DNA of 7,971 nt from JBFMFH01 sp040752275 (GTDB lineage: Bacteria; Acidobacteriota; Vicinamibacteria; Vicinamibacterales; JAKQTR01), in the NCBI GenBank assembly GCA_040752275.1, contig JBFMFH010000124.1, positions 1 through 7,971 of the forward strand. Reading direction: 5' to 3'. The translations under genes and the position numbers were made by a program. The notes under the pieces are model-generated. The model worked only from the letters and a program-made list of their open reading frames with translations, was not told where the DNA came from and ran no database searches. Below, piece by piece: positions 1 to 6,002 of the stretch (positions within the stretch are counted from its first letter, which is position 1; every line of letters starts with the position of its first letter).

Positions 1-61
1 CAAACATGGCCACGGCTGAGGGCCTTCCGCCGCGGCGGGCGCCCGTCCGGCGCCACCCGCT

Positions 62-100
62 CGGGATCACAGCCTCGTCTACTCCGGCCGCAGGCCGCGG
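62..100 (+). repeat. Direct repeat, copy 1 of 2 (39 bp)
   Basis: This 39-bp unit recurs at 179-217 with three mismatches, 117 bp away. The shared core is CTCGTCTACTCCGGCCGCAG. The unit ends in a GGCCGC/GCGGCC inverted repeat. The spacing and hairpin-forming 3' end suggest an intergenic repeat family, but no function can be assigned. Confidence 0.8.
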
Positions 101-142
101 CCCTGCTCATCCGTGATCCTCGATCTTGCGCCCGTTCTCGAC

Positions 143-177
143 GAATCCCGAATCCCAAATCCCGAGTCCCGACTGCC
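143..177 (+). repeat. Degenerate heptad tandem repeat (GAATCCC)
   Basis: Consecutive 7-bp units read GAATCCC, GAATCCC, AAATCCC, GAGTCCC and a decayed GACTGCC. The array sits between the two 39-bp direct repeats. Simple heptads of this type are a common source of copy-number variation. Nothing shows that this one is functional. Confidence 0.75.
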
Positions 178-178
178 G

Positions 179-217
179 CGGGATCACATCCTCGTCTACT
201 CCGGCCGCAGACTGCGG
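179..217 (+). repeat. Direct repeat, copy 2 of 2 (39 bp)
   Basis: This matches 62-100 at 36 of 39 positions. In this copy the 3' end forms a near-perfect palindrome, GCCGCAG-A-CTGCGGC (204-218), so the substitutions relative to copy 1 still leave a strong hairpin. Confidence 0.8.
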
Positions 218-222
218 CGGGA

Positions 223-270
223 CTCGTCCCCGGACGAGGGGCCACCAGAGCCGGCCCGGGCTCGGGCCGG
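223..270. repeat. Two adjacent GC-rich inverted repeats
   Basis: CTCGTCC/GGACGAG (223-238, 2-nt loop) is followed by CCGGCCCG/CGGGCCGG (251-270, loop GGCT, 8 perfect pairs). They could act as transcription barriers for anything entering from the left. Neither is followed by a T-run, so a canonical intrinsic terminator is not supported. Confidence 0.5.
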
Positions 271-366
271 CGTGACGACCCGCTCGTCAATGACGCGTGA
301 GGTGTAGTTCGACGTCCCAGCCGTTCGTTACACCCGCCTCCGCGCGGGACATCGCTGCCGCCCGGC

Positions 367-394
367 GTAACACTTCGCTCCGCTGGGAGACTGA
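367..394 (+). promoter_or_regulatory. Putative ECF promoter, site 1 (ahead of DUF3179 gene)
   Basis: GTAAC at 367-371 is followed after exactly 15 nt by GAGACTGA (387-394). The same architecture, GTAAC-N15-GAGACYNA, occurs at four other places in the window. This is the only copy preceded by C instead of T. It lies about 50 nt upstream of the ATG at 443, leaving room for a leader of roughly 40 nt carrying the ribosome binding site. Assignment to the sigma factor at 6687-7313 is an inference from proximity and motif sharing. Confidence 0.75.
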
Positions 395-442
395 GAGGGA
401 GTTCGAACATCCGCTGAATTGACATCGACTGGAGGTCATCCC

Positions 443-1507
443 ATGCCGGAACGGGCGGGTCGAAGATCGATGCTATGCTCACGCAGTCGAGGTGCTCCCA
501 TGCTTGGAATCACGCTCGTACTCGCCACGCTTGCCGCGGCGCCACAGCGTCCGTGGACCGAGGAGATCAAGATCGACGGCGACCCGGTCATGCGTGGTCT
601 GCCGCGCGACGCCATTCCCGCCATCGATGTCCCCGAGTTCGTTCCAGCCGACCGGGCGACGTTCCTGCAGGACGCCGAGCCAGTCATCGGCGTATGGATC
701 GGCGGCGAGGCGAAGGCCTATTCCGCGTGGCTGCTGAACGCTCACGAGATCGTCAACGACACCGTCGGAGGCCGCGCCATCGCGGTCACATGGTGACCGC
801 TCTGCTACACGGGCATCGTGTATGCCCGCACGATCGGTGACCGCACGCTCACGTTCGGCGTATCAGGGATGCTCTGGCGCGACAATCTCATCATGTACGA
901 CCGGCAGACCGAGTCGTGGTGGGCTCAGGCGACCGGCCAGGCGATCAACGGTTCCCTCAAGGGCGGCGTTCTGACGACCGTACCGTCCGAGATGATGACG
1001 TGGAAGCAGTGGCGCACGCTGCACTCCGAGACGCAGGTTCTGGCGGCCCCTGGTGGTCGAGGCTCCCGCGACCAGTACGCGTCGTACCACACGAGTGACC
1101 GCATCGGCGTGACGGGCCGCACCCGTTTCTCCGGTGTCCTCGATCCCAAGGCCCGGGTCCTCGGGTTCCGCACGGACGCTGGCGCGACGGCCGTGTTTCT
1201 GGACGCTTTGAAGCGTGTGCCGTTTCGCGAGATCGACACCGGTGCCGGGCGTGTCGTGGTCGTGGCGCTGCCAGACCGATCGACCGCGAAGATCTTCGGC
1301 GCGGGCGATCACGAGTTCGAGGTGTCGCGCGAGGAGAACGGCCGCGTCTGGTTGAAGGACCGGAAGACGGGTTCCGAGTGGGACGGCTACGCCGGGCAGG
1401 CCACGTCTGGACCGCTGGCGGGGCAGCGGCTGACCGAGGTGTCTGCCTACATATCGTACTGGTTCTCGTGGCGTTCGTTCTTCCCTGACTCCGCGGTCGT
1501 GAAATAG
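443..1507 (+). CDS. DUF3179 protein, probable selenoprotein (Sec118)
   Basis: The protein is 354 aa if the UGA at 794-796 is read as selenocysteine. It opens with basic residues and a hydrophobic stretch (about residues 20-33), suggesting export or membrane anchoring. The DUF3179 hallmarks follow: the CPLC-type motif, then LTFGVSGMLWRDNLIMYDRQ and ESWWAQATGQAI. The first Cys of the motif is UGA, giving U118-P-L-C121. The frame is open on both sides, conserved residues resume at once, and a SECIS-like hairpin follows. The ATG at 443 is preceded by GGAGG with 7-nt spacing. DUF3179 has no settled biochemical role; a UxxC pair would suit thiol/selenol redox chemistry or metal binding. A plain nonsense mutation or base error is the alternative, but hitting precisely this Cys with a hairpin behind it makes that less likely. 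Family assignment is firm and Sec insertion is inferred. Confidence 0.85.
810..828 (+). promoter_or_regulatory. SECIS-like hairpin 1 (DUF3179 mRNA)
   Basis: CGGGCAT (810-816) pairs perfectly with ATGCCCG (822-828) around the loop CGTGT. The stem begins 13 nt after the UGA (794-796) and the loop 20 nt after it. Bacterial SECIS elements are short hairpins just downstream of the UGA, with a G among the first two loop bases and a UGA-to-loop distance of roughly 16-37 nt; this one meets those criteria. ACCG (796-799) could also pair with CGGT (835-838) as a basal helix. Confidence 0.75.
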
Positions 1508-1613
1508 CCGATGCCCGACATTCCCGGCGAGGTCCGCCCCGAGTCAAATCGGGTCAGGGTGTGGTCATCCGGTGCCGTGCGCGAGCAGGGCGGGCTCGTC
1601 CACGGGCTCCGCT
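1508..1613. other. Convergent intergenic gap
   Basis: This is the space between the end of the DUF3179 gene and the end of the merR remnant. It contains a weak inverted repeat, CCCGA-N6-TCGGG (1538-1553), without a T-run. I see no gene here. Confidence 0.5.
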
Positions 1614-1922
1614 TCACCGGGCACGTAGCGACGCGATCAGCGGGCAGGTGACCTGCCCCTGGCCAGTTGCGCGACAGCTCCTGACCAGGCGCGCCAGGGC
1701 GGATTCCAAGCGCCGCAGGTCGCGTAGTTTCGCCCGAACATCCGTGAGTTTCTGTTCGGCCATCGCCCGCGCTTCATCGCAGTGCGTCCCGTCCTCCAGG
1801 GTCAGGAGGCCCGCGATCTCATCAAGGCTGAACCCGAGGCGTTGCGCCGCCTTGATGAACGTCACACGGGCAACGTCGCGTTCGCTGTACCGTCGCATCT
1901 GACCGTACGGCCGCGGCGGCGG
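1614..1922 (-). pseudogene. merR: merR remnant lacking the N-terminal HTH
   Basis: The encoded peptide matches mercury-sensing MerR from about residue 36 to the end: PPRPYGQMRRYSERDV, then AAQRLGFSLDEIAGLL, LEDGTHCDEARAMAEQKL and VTCPLIASL. All three Hg(II)-ligand cysteines (C82, C117 and C126 in Tn501 numbering) are retained. The first ~35 residues, including the DNA-recognition part of the winged helix, are missing. Upstream of PPPRPYG the DNA turns into merA sequence on the opposite strand. An ATG at 1935-1937 could start a short hybrid peptide, but it could not bind the mer operator in the normal way. What remains is a sensor and dimerisation module without its DNA reader. Confidence is high for family and truncation. 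Confidence 0.88.
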
Positions 1923-2020
1923 ACCAGTTGTTCCCATACCTGACCATCGTCGAGGGCCTGAAGCTCGCGGCCCAGACCTTCAACACCGACGTCAGCCGCC
2001 TGTCGTGCTGTGCCGGGTGA
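1919..2020 (+). pseudogene. merA: merA 3'-terminal fragment
   Basis: Read on the plus strand, 33 codons encode ADQLFPYLTIVEGLKLAA, then QTFNTDVSRLSCCAG and a TGA stop. This is the extreme C-terminus of mercuric reductase MerA, including the vicinal CC pair that hands Hg(II) to the active site. Nothing upstream of 1919 resembles MerA; there the sequence is merR on the opposite strand. The layout (merR leftwards, merA rightwards) is that of a divergent mer operon whose middle has been deleted. The fragment has no start codon or ribosome binding site of its own. Confidence 0.88.
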
Positions 2021-2104
2021 GCGCCGCCCACGGGTGATCTCGCCCACGGCGCGTCGGGAGAGTAGGTGGCGGTCGTCACAGGTGCCGGCGGGCGGCTCAT
2101 CGCT

Positions 2105-2647
2105 TCACGCGAGGAAACGGGACTCCAGCTCCACTCCGAGGCCGTCGGCCAGGCGGTTGACGAACGCGAAGTAGGCGACGATGGCGCAGATGTCGTGGAT
2201 GGCTCGATCGTCGAACCCGGTGTCCCGCAGCGAGCGCACGTCGTCCGCCGTGATCGATGCGGGTTCCCGCGTCAGTTTCACCGCGTAGGCCAGCATGGCG
2301 CGCTCGCCAGGTCCGGTTCCCGCCTCCACCGGGTCGTGGCACAGCAGATCGAGCAAGGTGGTCTGCCGCTCCGCCTCCACGCCCGCTGTTGTCAGTAGCT
2401 GACGGAGACCCGCTCCGTGATGCTCGATTCAATAATGGCAGCCGTTCGTCGCCGACACGGCCGTGGCCAGCATCTCGCGCTGGATGCGCGTGAGCGGCCC
2501 CGCCTTGCGCATCAACTCGATATAGAGGTCGTAGTGCAGGCGCATGACGCGGCCGTGAACGCCGTGGATCCGGAGGATGTTATCGGTGTCGTCGACCCGG
2601 TCTTCCGGCGGGAGCTCGTCGAACGAACGGTACGGAATGTGTGCCAC
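2105..2647 (-). CDS. AhpD-like peroxidase-related protein, probable selenoprotein (Sec73)
   Basis: Read through a UGA at 2431-2429, this is a 180-aa protein of the carboxymuconolactone decarboxylase/AhpD-like, peroxidase-related family and of normal family length. The motif region reads ATAVSATNGCHY-U-IEHHGAGLRQ, where relatives have NGCxYCxxHH. The active-site pair is therefore C70-x-x-U73, with the His that follows. The C-terminal half (DDVRSLRDTGFDDRAIHDIC, then AYFAFVNRLADGLGVELE) is intact. The start is GTG at 2647, preceded by GGAGG with 7-nt spacing. It lies 27 nt downstream of the peroxiredoxin-like gene on the same strand, so the two are probably co-transcribed from the motif at 3363-3336. 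AhpD-type proteins use a thiol pair to reduce peroxides or peroxiredoxins, so Sec is chemically sensible. A nonsense mutation of the second Cys is the alternative. Confidence 0.85.
2402..2418 (-). promoter_or_regulatory. SECIS-like hairpin 2 (AhpD-like mRNA)
   Basis: On the minus strand ACGGAG (2418-2413) pairs perfectly with CTCCGT (2407-2402) around the loop CGGGT. The stem starts 10 nt after the UGA (2431-2429) and the loop 16 nt after it, at the short end of the usual bacterial SECIS range. The loop resembles that of the DUF3179 element (CGTGT); both fit C-G-K-G-T with G in the second position. Confidence 0.72.
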
Positions 2648-2674
2648 GATCGGGCCTCCGAGTCGGAGCTGCCG

Positions 2675-3268
2675 CTACTTCAGACCCTGCAACACTGCCA
2701 GCACATCCGGGGCCGCGCTGCGATCACCGTGCGAGCGGCTGGTCTTGGCGAACCGGACGATGCCGGCCGTGTCGATCACGAAGGTCGACGGATAGGCCGT
2801 CTCCTGAGGCGCGTCCCACCGCAGACCGTAGAGGTTCACGACCTTCAGATCGGGGTCGATGACGAAATGATAGCGCCCCGGCAGCGTCTTGCCGGTGACG
2901 AAGTCCTCGGCCTTCTGCTGAACCACGTCGGCCGCCCCAGGGTACACCAGCACCACGTTGGCTCCCGCCGCCTGGAACGCCTGCGCCTGCCCCATGAACC
3001 CGGTCATCTGACGGCTGCAGATGGGGCACTGGTAGCCCACCCATCCCCGCAGCATGATCATGACGACCGGGCCCTCCTTCGCGAGGGCCGACAGGGTGAT
3101 TGGCTTGCCGTCAATCCGGCTGAGGGTGAAGTCCGCAGCGGCATCGCCGAGGGCCGGTGGAGTGGCAGGGGCCGGACCCTGGGCGGTGGCGGCGGACGGT
3201 GCCAGCCAGGCGAGTGATGCGACGATCACGGTGAGCAGGGCGGCGAGCGGTCGTCGTGTTGGGGACAT
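2675..3268 (-). CDS. Exported peroxiredoxin-like (AhpC/TSA-type redoxin) protein
   Basis: This is a 197-aa thioredoxin-fold protein. Residues 1-30 form a Sec-type signal peptide (PTRRPLAALLTVIVASLAWL, then an ATA-Q cleavage-like site), so it should act in the periplasm. The redoxin core includes GDAAADFTLSRIDGKPITLS, GPVVMIMLRGWVGYQCPICS (C81 and C84), YPGAADVVQQKAEDF and the cis-Pro-type strand TAYPSTFVIDTAGIVRF. A Cys in the CPxC position is expected for peroxidase or thiol-oxidoreductase activity. The ATG at 3268 has AGGAG 7 nt upstream, and a copy of the shared promoter motif ends about 70 nt upstream. It heads a two-gene unit with the AhpD-like selenoprotein, a plausible peroxidase and reducing-partner pair. 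Exact substrate and subfamily are not determinable here. Confidence 0.88.
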   Translation of the reverse strand: MSPTRRPLAALLTVIVASLAWLAPSAATAQGPAPATPPALGDAAADFTLSRIDGKPITLSALAKEGPVVMIMLRGWVGYQCPICSRQMTGFMGQAQAFQAAGANVVLVYPGAADVVQQKAEDFVTGKTLPGRYHFVIDPDLKVVNLYGLRWDAPQETAYPSTFVIDTAGIVRFAKTSRSHGDRSAAPDVLAVLQGLK

Positions 3269-3335
3269 GTTCAGGCTCCTGAATTCAACGGCTTCGTTCG
3301 GCGGGCCGGTCCCGCCGCGTCTGGGTGATCGGTGC

Positions 3336-3363
3336 TTGGTCTCCCGAGTTCCGAAAATGTTAC
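3336..3363 (-). promoter_or_regulatory. Putative ECF promoter, site 4 (ahead of peroxiredoxin/AhpD pair)
   Basis: On the minus strand TGTAAC (GTAAC at 3363-3359) is followed after 15 nt by GAGACCAA (3343-3336). A start site near 3330 would give a leader of roughly 60 nt before the ATG at 3268. It stands back to back with the plus-strand copy at 3451-3478, so the intergenic region would fire in both directions under the same factor. Confidence 0.75.
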
Positions 3364-3450
3364 ACGAGTCGGCAACGGGTGCGCTCAGGGGTCGCCGCGC
3401 CGGCCCTGGCGGAGCATGAGGGCCAGCCCGTCCGGACCGGTGAGCGGCCT

Positions 3451-3478
3451 GTAACGTCTGCCGGCCTCGCGAGACTCA
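3451..3478 (+). promoter_or_regulatory. Putative ECF promoter, site 2 (ahead of bufferin maturation genes)
   Basis: TGTAAC (GTAAC at 3451-3455), 15 nt, then GAGACTCA (3471-3478). The next in-frame start of the DUF692 gene is GTG at 3484, only about 8 nt past the -10-like element. Transcription would begin at or near the start codon, implying a leaderless or near-leaderless message. The site argues against the longer open frame beginning at 3325. Confidence 0.75.
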
Positions 3479-3483
3479 TCGGC

Positions 3484-4347
3484 GTGCTGTCTCTGTCTCC
3501 CTCCGGCGTCGGACTTCGGCTACCGCATCTCGAAGAGGTCGTGGCCAGCCGTCCGCCGGCCGGCTGGCTCGAGATCCACCCGGAGAACTTCGTCGCCAAC
3601 CCCCACGCGACCGAACTGCTCGTGGACCTGGCCTCGGACTATCCCATTTCGGTCCACACCGTCGGTGTGTCCGTCGGCAGCGCGCACGGCGTCGATCGCA
3701 CCCATCTGATACGGGTGCGGCGGCTGATCGACCTGATCAACCCAGTCCTGGTATCTGGCCACGTGGCGTGGTCCACCCATCCTGGCGAGTATCTGAACGA
3801 CCTGTTGCCGCTGCCGTACGACGAGGAGACGCTTGCCGTGCTGGTTCGCCACGTCGATGAAGTCCAGGAGGGCTTGGGGAGGCCCTATCTGGTCGAGAAC
3901 CCGGCTCGCTACGTCGGGTTTGGCCGGTCCACGATGAACGAAGCGCAGTTTCTGACCGAATTGGTGGACCTCACCGGGTGCCGGCTGCTGTGCGACGTGA
4001 GCAACGTCTGTCTGAGCGCGCACAACATGGGCTACGACGCGCGCGCCTACCTGGACGCCCTGCCGGGGGGCGCCGTCGCCGAACTGCACCTCGGCGGATT
4101 CTCGATCGAGGACGACGGCAGGCCGGGTTCCACGGTGATCGTCGACACCCACGGCTCGGCGATCGACGACGCGGCACTCGAGCTGTATGGCTATGCGCTC
4201 GGCCGGTTTGGGTGGCAGCCGACGCTGATCGAGTGGGACAACGACATCCCGAGTTTCACCGCGCTGCTCGAGCAGGCCGCGCGCGCCGATGCCGTTGCGG
4301 CGATGTGCCGTGAGACCAAGAAGGGACCGTCGCGTGTCGCTCGCTGA
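3484..4347 (+). CDS. bufB: DUF692 multinuclear non-heme iron oxidase (MNIO, BufB-type)
   Basis: This is a 287-aa DUF692/MNIO enzyme, the family that oxidatively modifies cysteines in ribosomally made peptides (MbnB in methanobactin, BufB in bufferins). The TIM-barrel metal-ligand motifs are present in order: GVGLRLPH, EIHPENF, SVHTVGVSVG, SGHVAWS, VENPARY, LLCDVSNV, ELHLGGF, IVDTHG and LIEWDNDIP. The frame is open back to 3325, but the N-terminal extension is not conserved-looking. GTG 3484 gives the usual family length and sits just after the promoter-like site. No good Shine-Dalgarno precedes it, in keeping with a leaderless start. It overlaps the next gene by 14 nt. The presumed substrate is the Cys-rich DUF2282 peptide at 5695-5973. 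Family assignment is firm; the bufferin role rests on gene context. Confidence 0.9.
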   Translation: MLSLSPSGVGLRLPHLEEVVASRPPAGWLEIHPENFVANPHATELLVDLASDYPISVHTVGVSVGSAHGVDRTHLIRVRRLIDLINPVLVSGHVAWSTHPGEYLNDLLPLPYDEETLAVLVRHVDEVQEGLGRPYLVENPARYVGFGRSTMNEAQFLTELVDLTGCRLLCDVSNVCLSAHNMGYDARAYLDALPGGAVAELHLGGFSIEDDGRPGSTVIVDTHGSAIDDAALELYGYALGRFGWQPTLIEWDNDIPSFTALLEQAARADAVAAMCRETKKGPSRVAR

Positions 4348-5125
4348 GCTTCAGCAACGGTTCCGCGACGCGCTCGTGACGGGCGACGCCGGGCGGGTGG
4401 CGTCGCTGCTGGTCGGTGGCCTCGATCCACGCGCGCGTCTGGCGATTCACCAGCGGCACTACGAGGCGAGCCTGGTTCGTGCCCTCCTGGACCGTTTTCG
4501 CGCCACTCAGTGGTTGGTTGGATCGGAGCCGGTCATCGAGGCGGCGCGCGACTATGTCCGCAGCCGGCCGCCGAACGCGCCGTGCATCGCGGAGTTTGGC
4601 GAAGGGTTCGCGGCGCACCTCGCCGCCACGCCGATGGGCAGGCGGATCCCGTATCTCCGGGAATTCGCCGACTGCGATTGGCATCTGGGCCGCGTCGCCA
4701 TCTCGGTCGACCAGGCGCCAGCCGGTGCGGACGCTCGCGCAGCCCTCCGGGAGATCCCCGCTGCGGCCGTCGCTAGCGCCCGGCTGGTTCTCCAGGTGGG
4801 CGTGCACTACCTGCAGGCTGCGTGGCCCATCGACACACTGATGGCGCTCTTCGCCGGCGAGCAGACGCCCGACCACGTCGTGGTCGAGCCTGCAACCGTG
4901 TATCTGGAAGTCCGGGGCAGCCGCGGCGCGTGTTGGATCACGCGCCTCGAGGCCGGCGACTTCGCATTCCGGGAGGCCCTGCACGCCGGCCTGAGGCTGG
5001 CGGAGGCCGCCGATCGGGGGTGGGCCGTCTGCGACACATTCGATCCCGGCCGTGCGCTCACCGCTTTGTGGGCGGCCGGGCTCGTGACCGCAGTCGTGCC
5101 GGCTTCACTGGAGGAGGTGTCTTGA
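4334..5125 (+). CDS. bufC: DUF2063 (HvfC/BufC-type) MNIO partner protein
   Basis: This is a 263-aa protein whose N-terminal DUF2063 region reads LAELQQRFRDAL, RLAIHQRHYEASLVRALLD, CIAEFGEGFAAHL and PYLREFADCDWHLGR. Proteins of this family accompany MNIO enzymes and are thought to recognise and deliver the precursor peptide. The C-terminal half (about residues 140-263) is less conserved in appearance. The GTG start at 4334 lies within the end of bufB (14-nt overlap), and the TGA shares one base with the ATG of the DoxX gene, indicating tight translational coupling. An upstream start at 4289 would add 15 Arg-rich residues and is less likely. Confidence 0.87.
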   Translation: MSLAELQQRFRDALVTGDAGRVASLLVGGLDPRARLAIHQRHYEASLVRALLDRFRATQWLVGSEPVIEAARDYVRSRPPNAPCIAEFGEGFAAHLAATPMGRRIPYLREFADCDWHLGRVAISVDQAPAGADARAALREIPAAAVASARLVLQVGVHYLQAAWPIDTLMALFAGEQTPDHVVVEPATVYLEVRGSRGACWITRLEAGDFAFREALHAGLRLAEAADRGWAVCDTFDPGRALTALWAAGLVTAVVPASLEEVS

Positions 5126-5607
5126 TGGGACCGCTGTTCCGTGTTCGTGATGTGCTGAATCGGTTGCCGGTGTCGTTCGCGCACTTGCTGATGCGGATCG
5201 GCGTGGGCTCGGTGTTCTTCACCGCCGGGCTGCTGAAATACCAGTCCTGGGACATGACGCTGATGCTGTTCCGCGACGAATACAAGGTGCCGCTGCTCCC
5301 GCCAGATCTGGCCGCACGCATCGCGATGGGGCAGGAACTCACGCTGCCAGTCCTCCTCTTTGTCGGGCTTGGCACCCGAATCGCCGCGCTGCCACTACTG
5401 GGCATGATCGGCGTGATTCAGGTGTTCGTGTACCCCAGTGCCTGGGTCGAGCACCTCGTATGGGCGTCGATTCTGCTGTTCCTGCTCATGCGCGGACCTG
5501 GTGCGCTGTCGCTGGATCACCTGGTCGCCAGGTGGTGCGGCGGACAGAACCCGCCAGGGGACCACGCACGCCGTTCCGGCGAGCCGCTCGCGCGGACGTC
5601 CGTGTAA
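5125..5607 (+). CDS. DoxX family membrane protein
   Basis: This is a 160-aa integral membrane protein with the DoxX pattern: LLMRIGVGSVFFTAGLLKY opens the first helix, FRDEYKVPLLPP forms a loop, LTLPVLLFVGLGTRIAALPL and MIGVIQVFVYP form central helices, and HLVWASILLFLLMRGPGALS the last. DoxX proteins are regular members of DUF692/DUF2063/DUF2282 clusters (BufD or HvfX type), with an unproven role, possibly in redox or metal handling at the inner membrane. GGAGGAGG lies just upstream of the ATG at 5125, which overlaps the bufC stop by one base. The last bases of its stop codon region (GTGTAAC) form the -35-like part of the next promoter motif. Confidence 0.87.
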   Translation: MGPLFRVRDVLNRLPVSFAHLLMRIGVGSVFFTAGLLKYQSWDMTLMLFRDEYKVPLLPPDLAARIAMGQELTLPVLLFVGLGTRIAALPLLGMIGVIQVFVYPSAWVEHLVWASILLFLLMRGPGALSLDHLVARWCGGQNPPGDHARRSGEPLARTSV

Positions 5608-5631
5608 CGAATCGCCGGCTATCGAGACTGA
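5604..5631 (+). promoter_or_regulatory. Putative ECF promoter, site 3 (ahead of bufferin precursor)
   Basis: TGTAAC (GTAAC at 5604-5608, overlapping the DoxX stop codon), 15 nt, then GAGACTGA (5624-5631). It would start a transcript about 55-60 nt ahead of the precursor ATG at 5695. A separate promoter lets the small precursor be made in excess over its modifying enzyme, as expected for a peptide used stoichiometrically to bind metal. Confidence 0.75.
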
Positions 5632-5694
5632 TCACGCAACGGTGCCCCGCGTGGTGGCGCCATCACCGTCAACCTCAAGCTAGGAGTTACGTGT

Positions 5695-5973
5695 ATGAGC
5701 CCCAATCGACGCCTCGCCCTCGCGTCGGCTGTCGCCGCCCTCGTCGCCGCCCCGGCCATCTTCGGCGCCGCCAGCGCGTCAGCACCCCAGGATCCCGGAT
5801 TCAAGGCCGAGAAGTGCTACGGCATCGCCAGGGCCGGAAAGAACGACTGCGCTTCGACGGGCAACAGTTCGTGCGCCGGCACGTCGAAGCGCGACAGCGA
5901 CCCCAAGGCGTGGCTGTACGTTCCGATCGGCTACTGCGAGCGGATCGTCAACGGCAGCCTGAAGGCCAAGTAA
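5695..5973 (+). CDS. bufA1: DUF2282 bufferin precursor (BufA1-type)
   Basis: This is a 92-aa secreted small protein. Residues 1-30 form a signal peptide (RRLALASAVAALVAAPAIFG, then an ASA cleavage-like end). The mature part carries the DUF2282 signature KCYGIARAGKNDCAS, SSCAG, DPKAWLYVP and GYCER, with four cysteines at 41, 52, 60 and 81. In characterised bufferins the MNIO enzyme converts cysteines to copper-binding thio-oxazole groups, and the product buffers copper in the periplasm. The same is expected here by homology. AGGAG precedes the ATG by 8 nt. It is followed after 29 nt by the YHS-like gene. Placement after bufB, bufC and doxX, instead of first, is unusual. Confidence 0.92.
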   Translation: MSPNRRLALASAVAALVAAPAIFGAASASAPQDPGFKAEKCYGIARAGKNDCASTGNSSCAGTSKRDSDPKAWLYVPIGYCERIVNGSLKAK

Positions 5974-6002
5974 CGTCTCGTCAACCGAAGGAGCAGAGGT
6001 CC

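Larger units (their letters stand above)
1..440. other. Non-coding, repeat-rich left flank
   Basis: I see no convincing gene in this stretch. The only open frame (113-307, plus) runs through short tandem repeats and hairpins and has no recognisable protein content. The stretch holds a diverged direct repeat, a degenerate heptad repeat, several GC-rich inverted repeats and, at its right end, the promoter-like motif and ribosome binding site of the DUF3179 gene. These parts are listed separately. Confidence 0.6.

Noticed and set aside
113..307. 64-aa open frame
   Set aside because: It runs through the heptad and direct repeats and the hairpins, with no protein-like content or ribosome binding site.
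300..331. Minus-strand GTAAC at 331-327
   Set aside because: The bases 15 nt on are CGAACT, not GAGAC, and no minus-strand gene follows.
818..1507. Separate gene starting at GTG 818
   Set aside because: The GTG lies inside the loop of the putative SECIS hairpin, has no ribosome binding site and would begin in the middle of the DUF3179 domain, in the same frame as the upstream half.
957..1547. 196-aa minus-strand open frame
   Set aside because: An Arg/Pro-rich shadow of the DUF3179 gene.
1822..2100. Frameshifted merR N-terminus upstream of 1937 (minus), with phrases like RPSTMVRY
   Set aside because: The same DNA reads on the plus strand as an uninterrupted merA C-terminus, which explains it far better than several frameshifts in merR.
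2105..2380. Separate gene starting at GTG 2380 (minus)
   Set aside because: It is the in-frame continuation of the AhpD-like protein past the UGA, with no ribosome binding site and no family start at that point.
2417..3217. 266-aa plus-strand open frame
   Set aside because: It is antisense to the AhpD-like and peroxiredoxin-like genes and has no recognisable domain; long antisense frames are common in GC-rich DNA.
5970..5997. Another GTAAC ahead of the YHS-like gene
   Set aside because: It arises from the AAG-TAA stop region, and 15 nt later the sequence is GGAGCA, not GAGAC; it overlaps the ribosome binding site.
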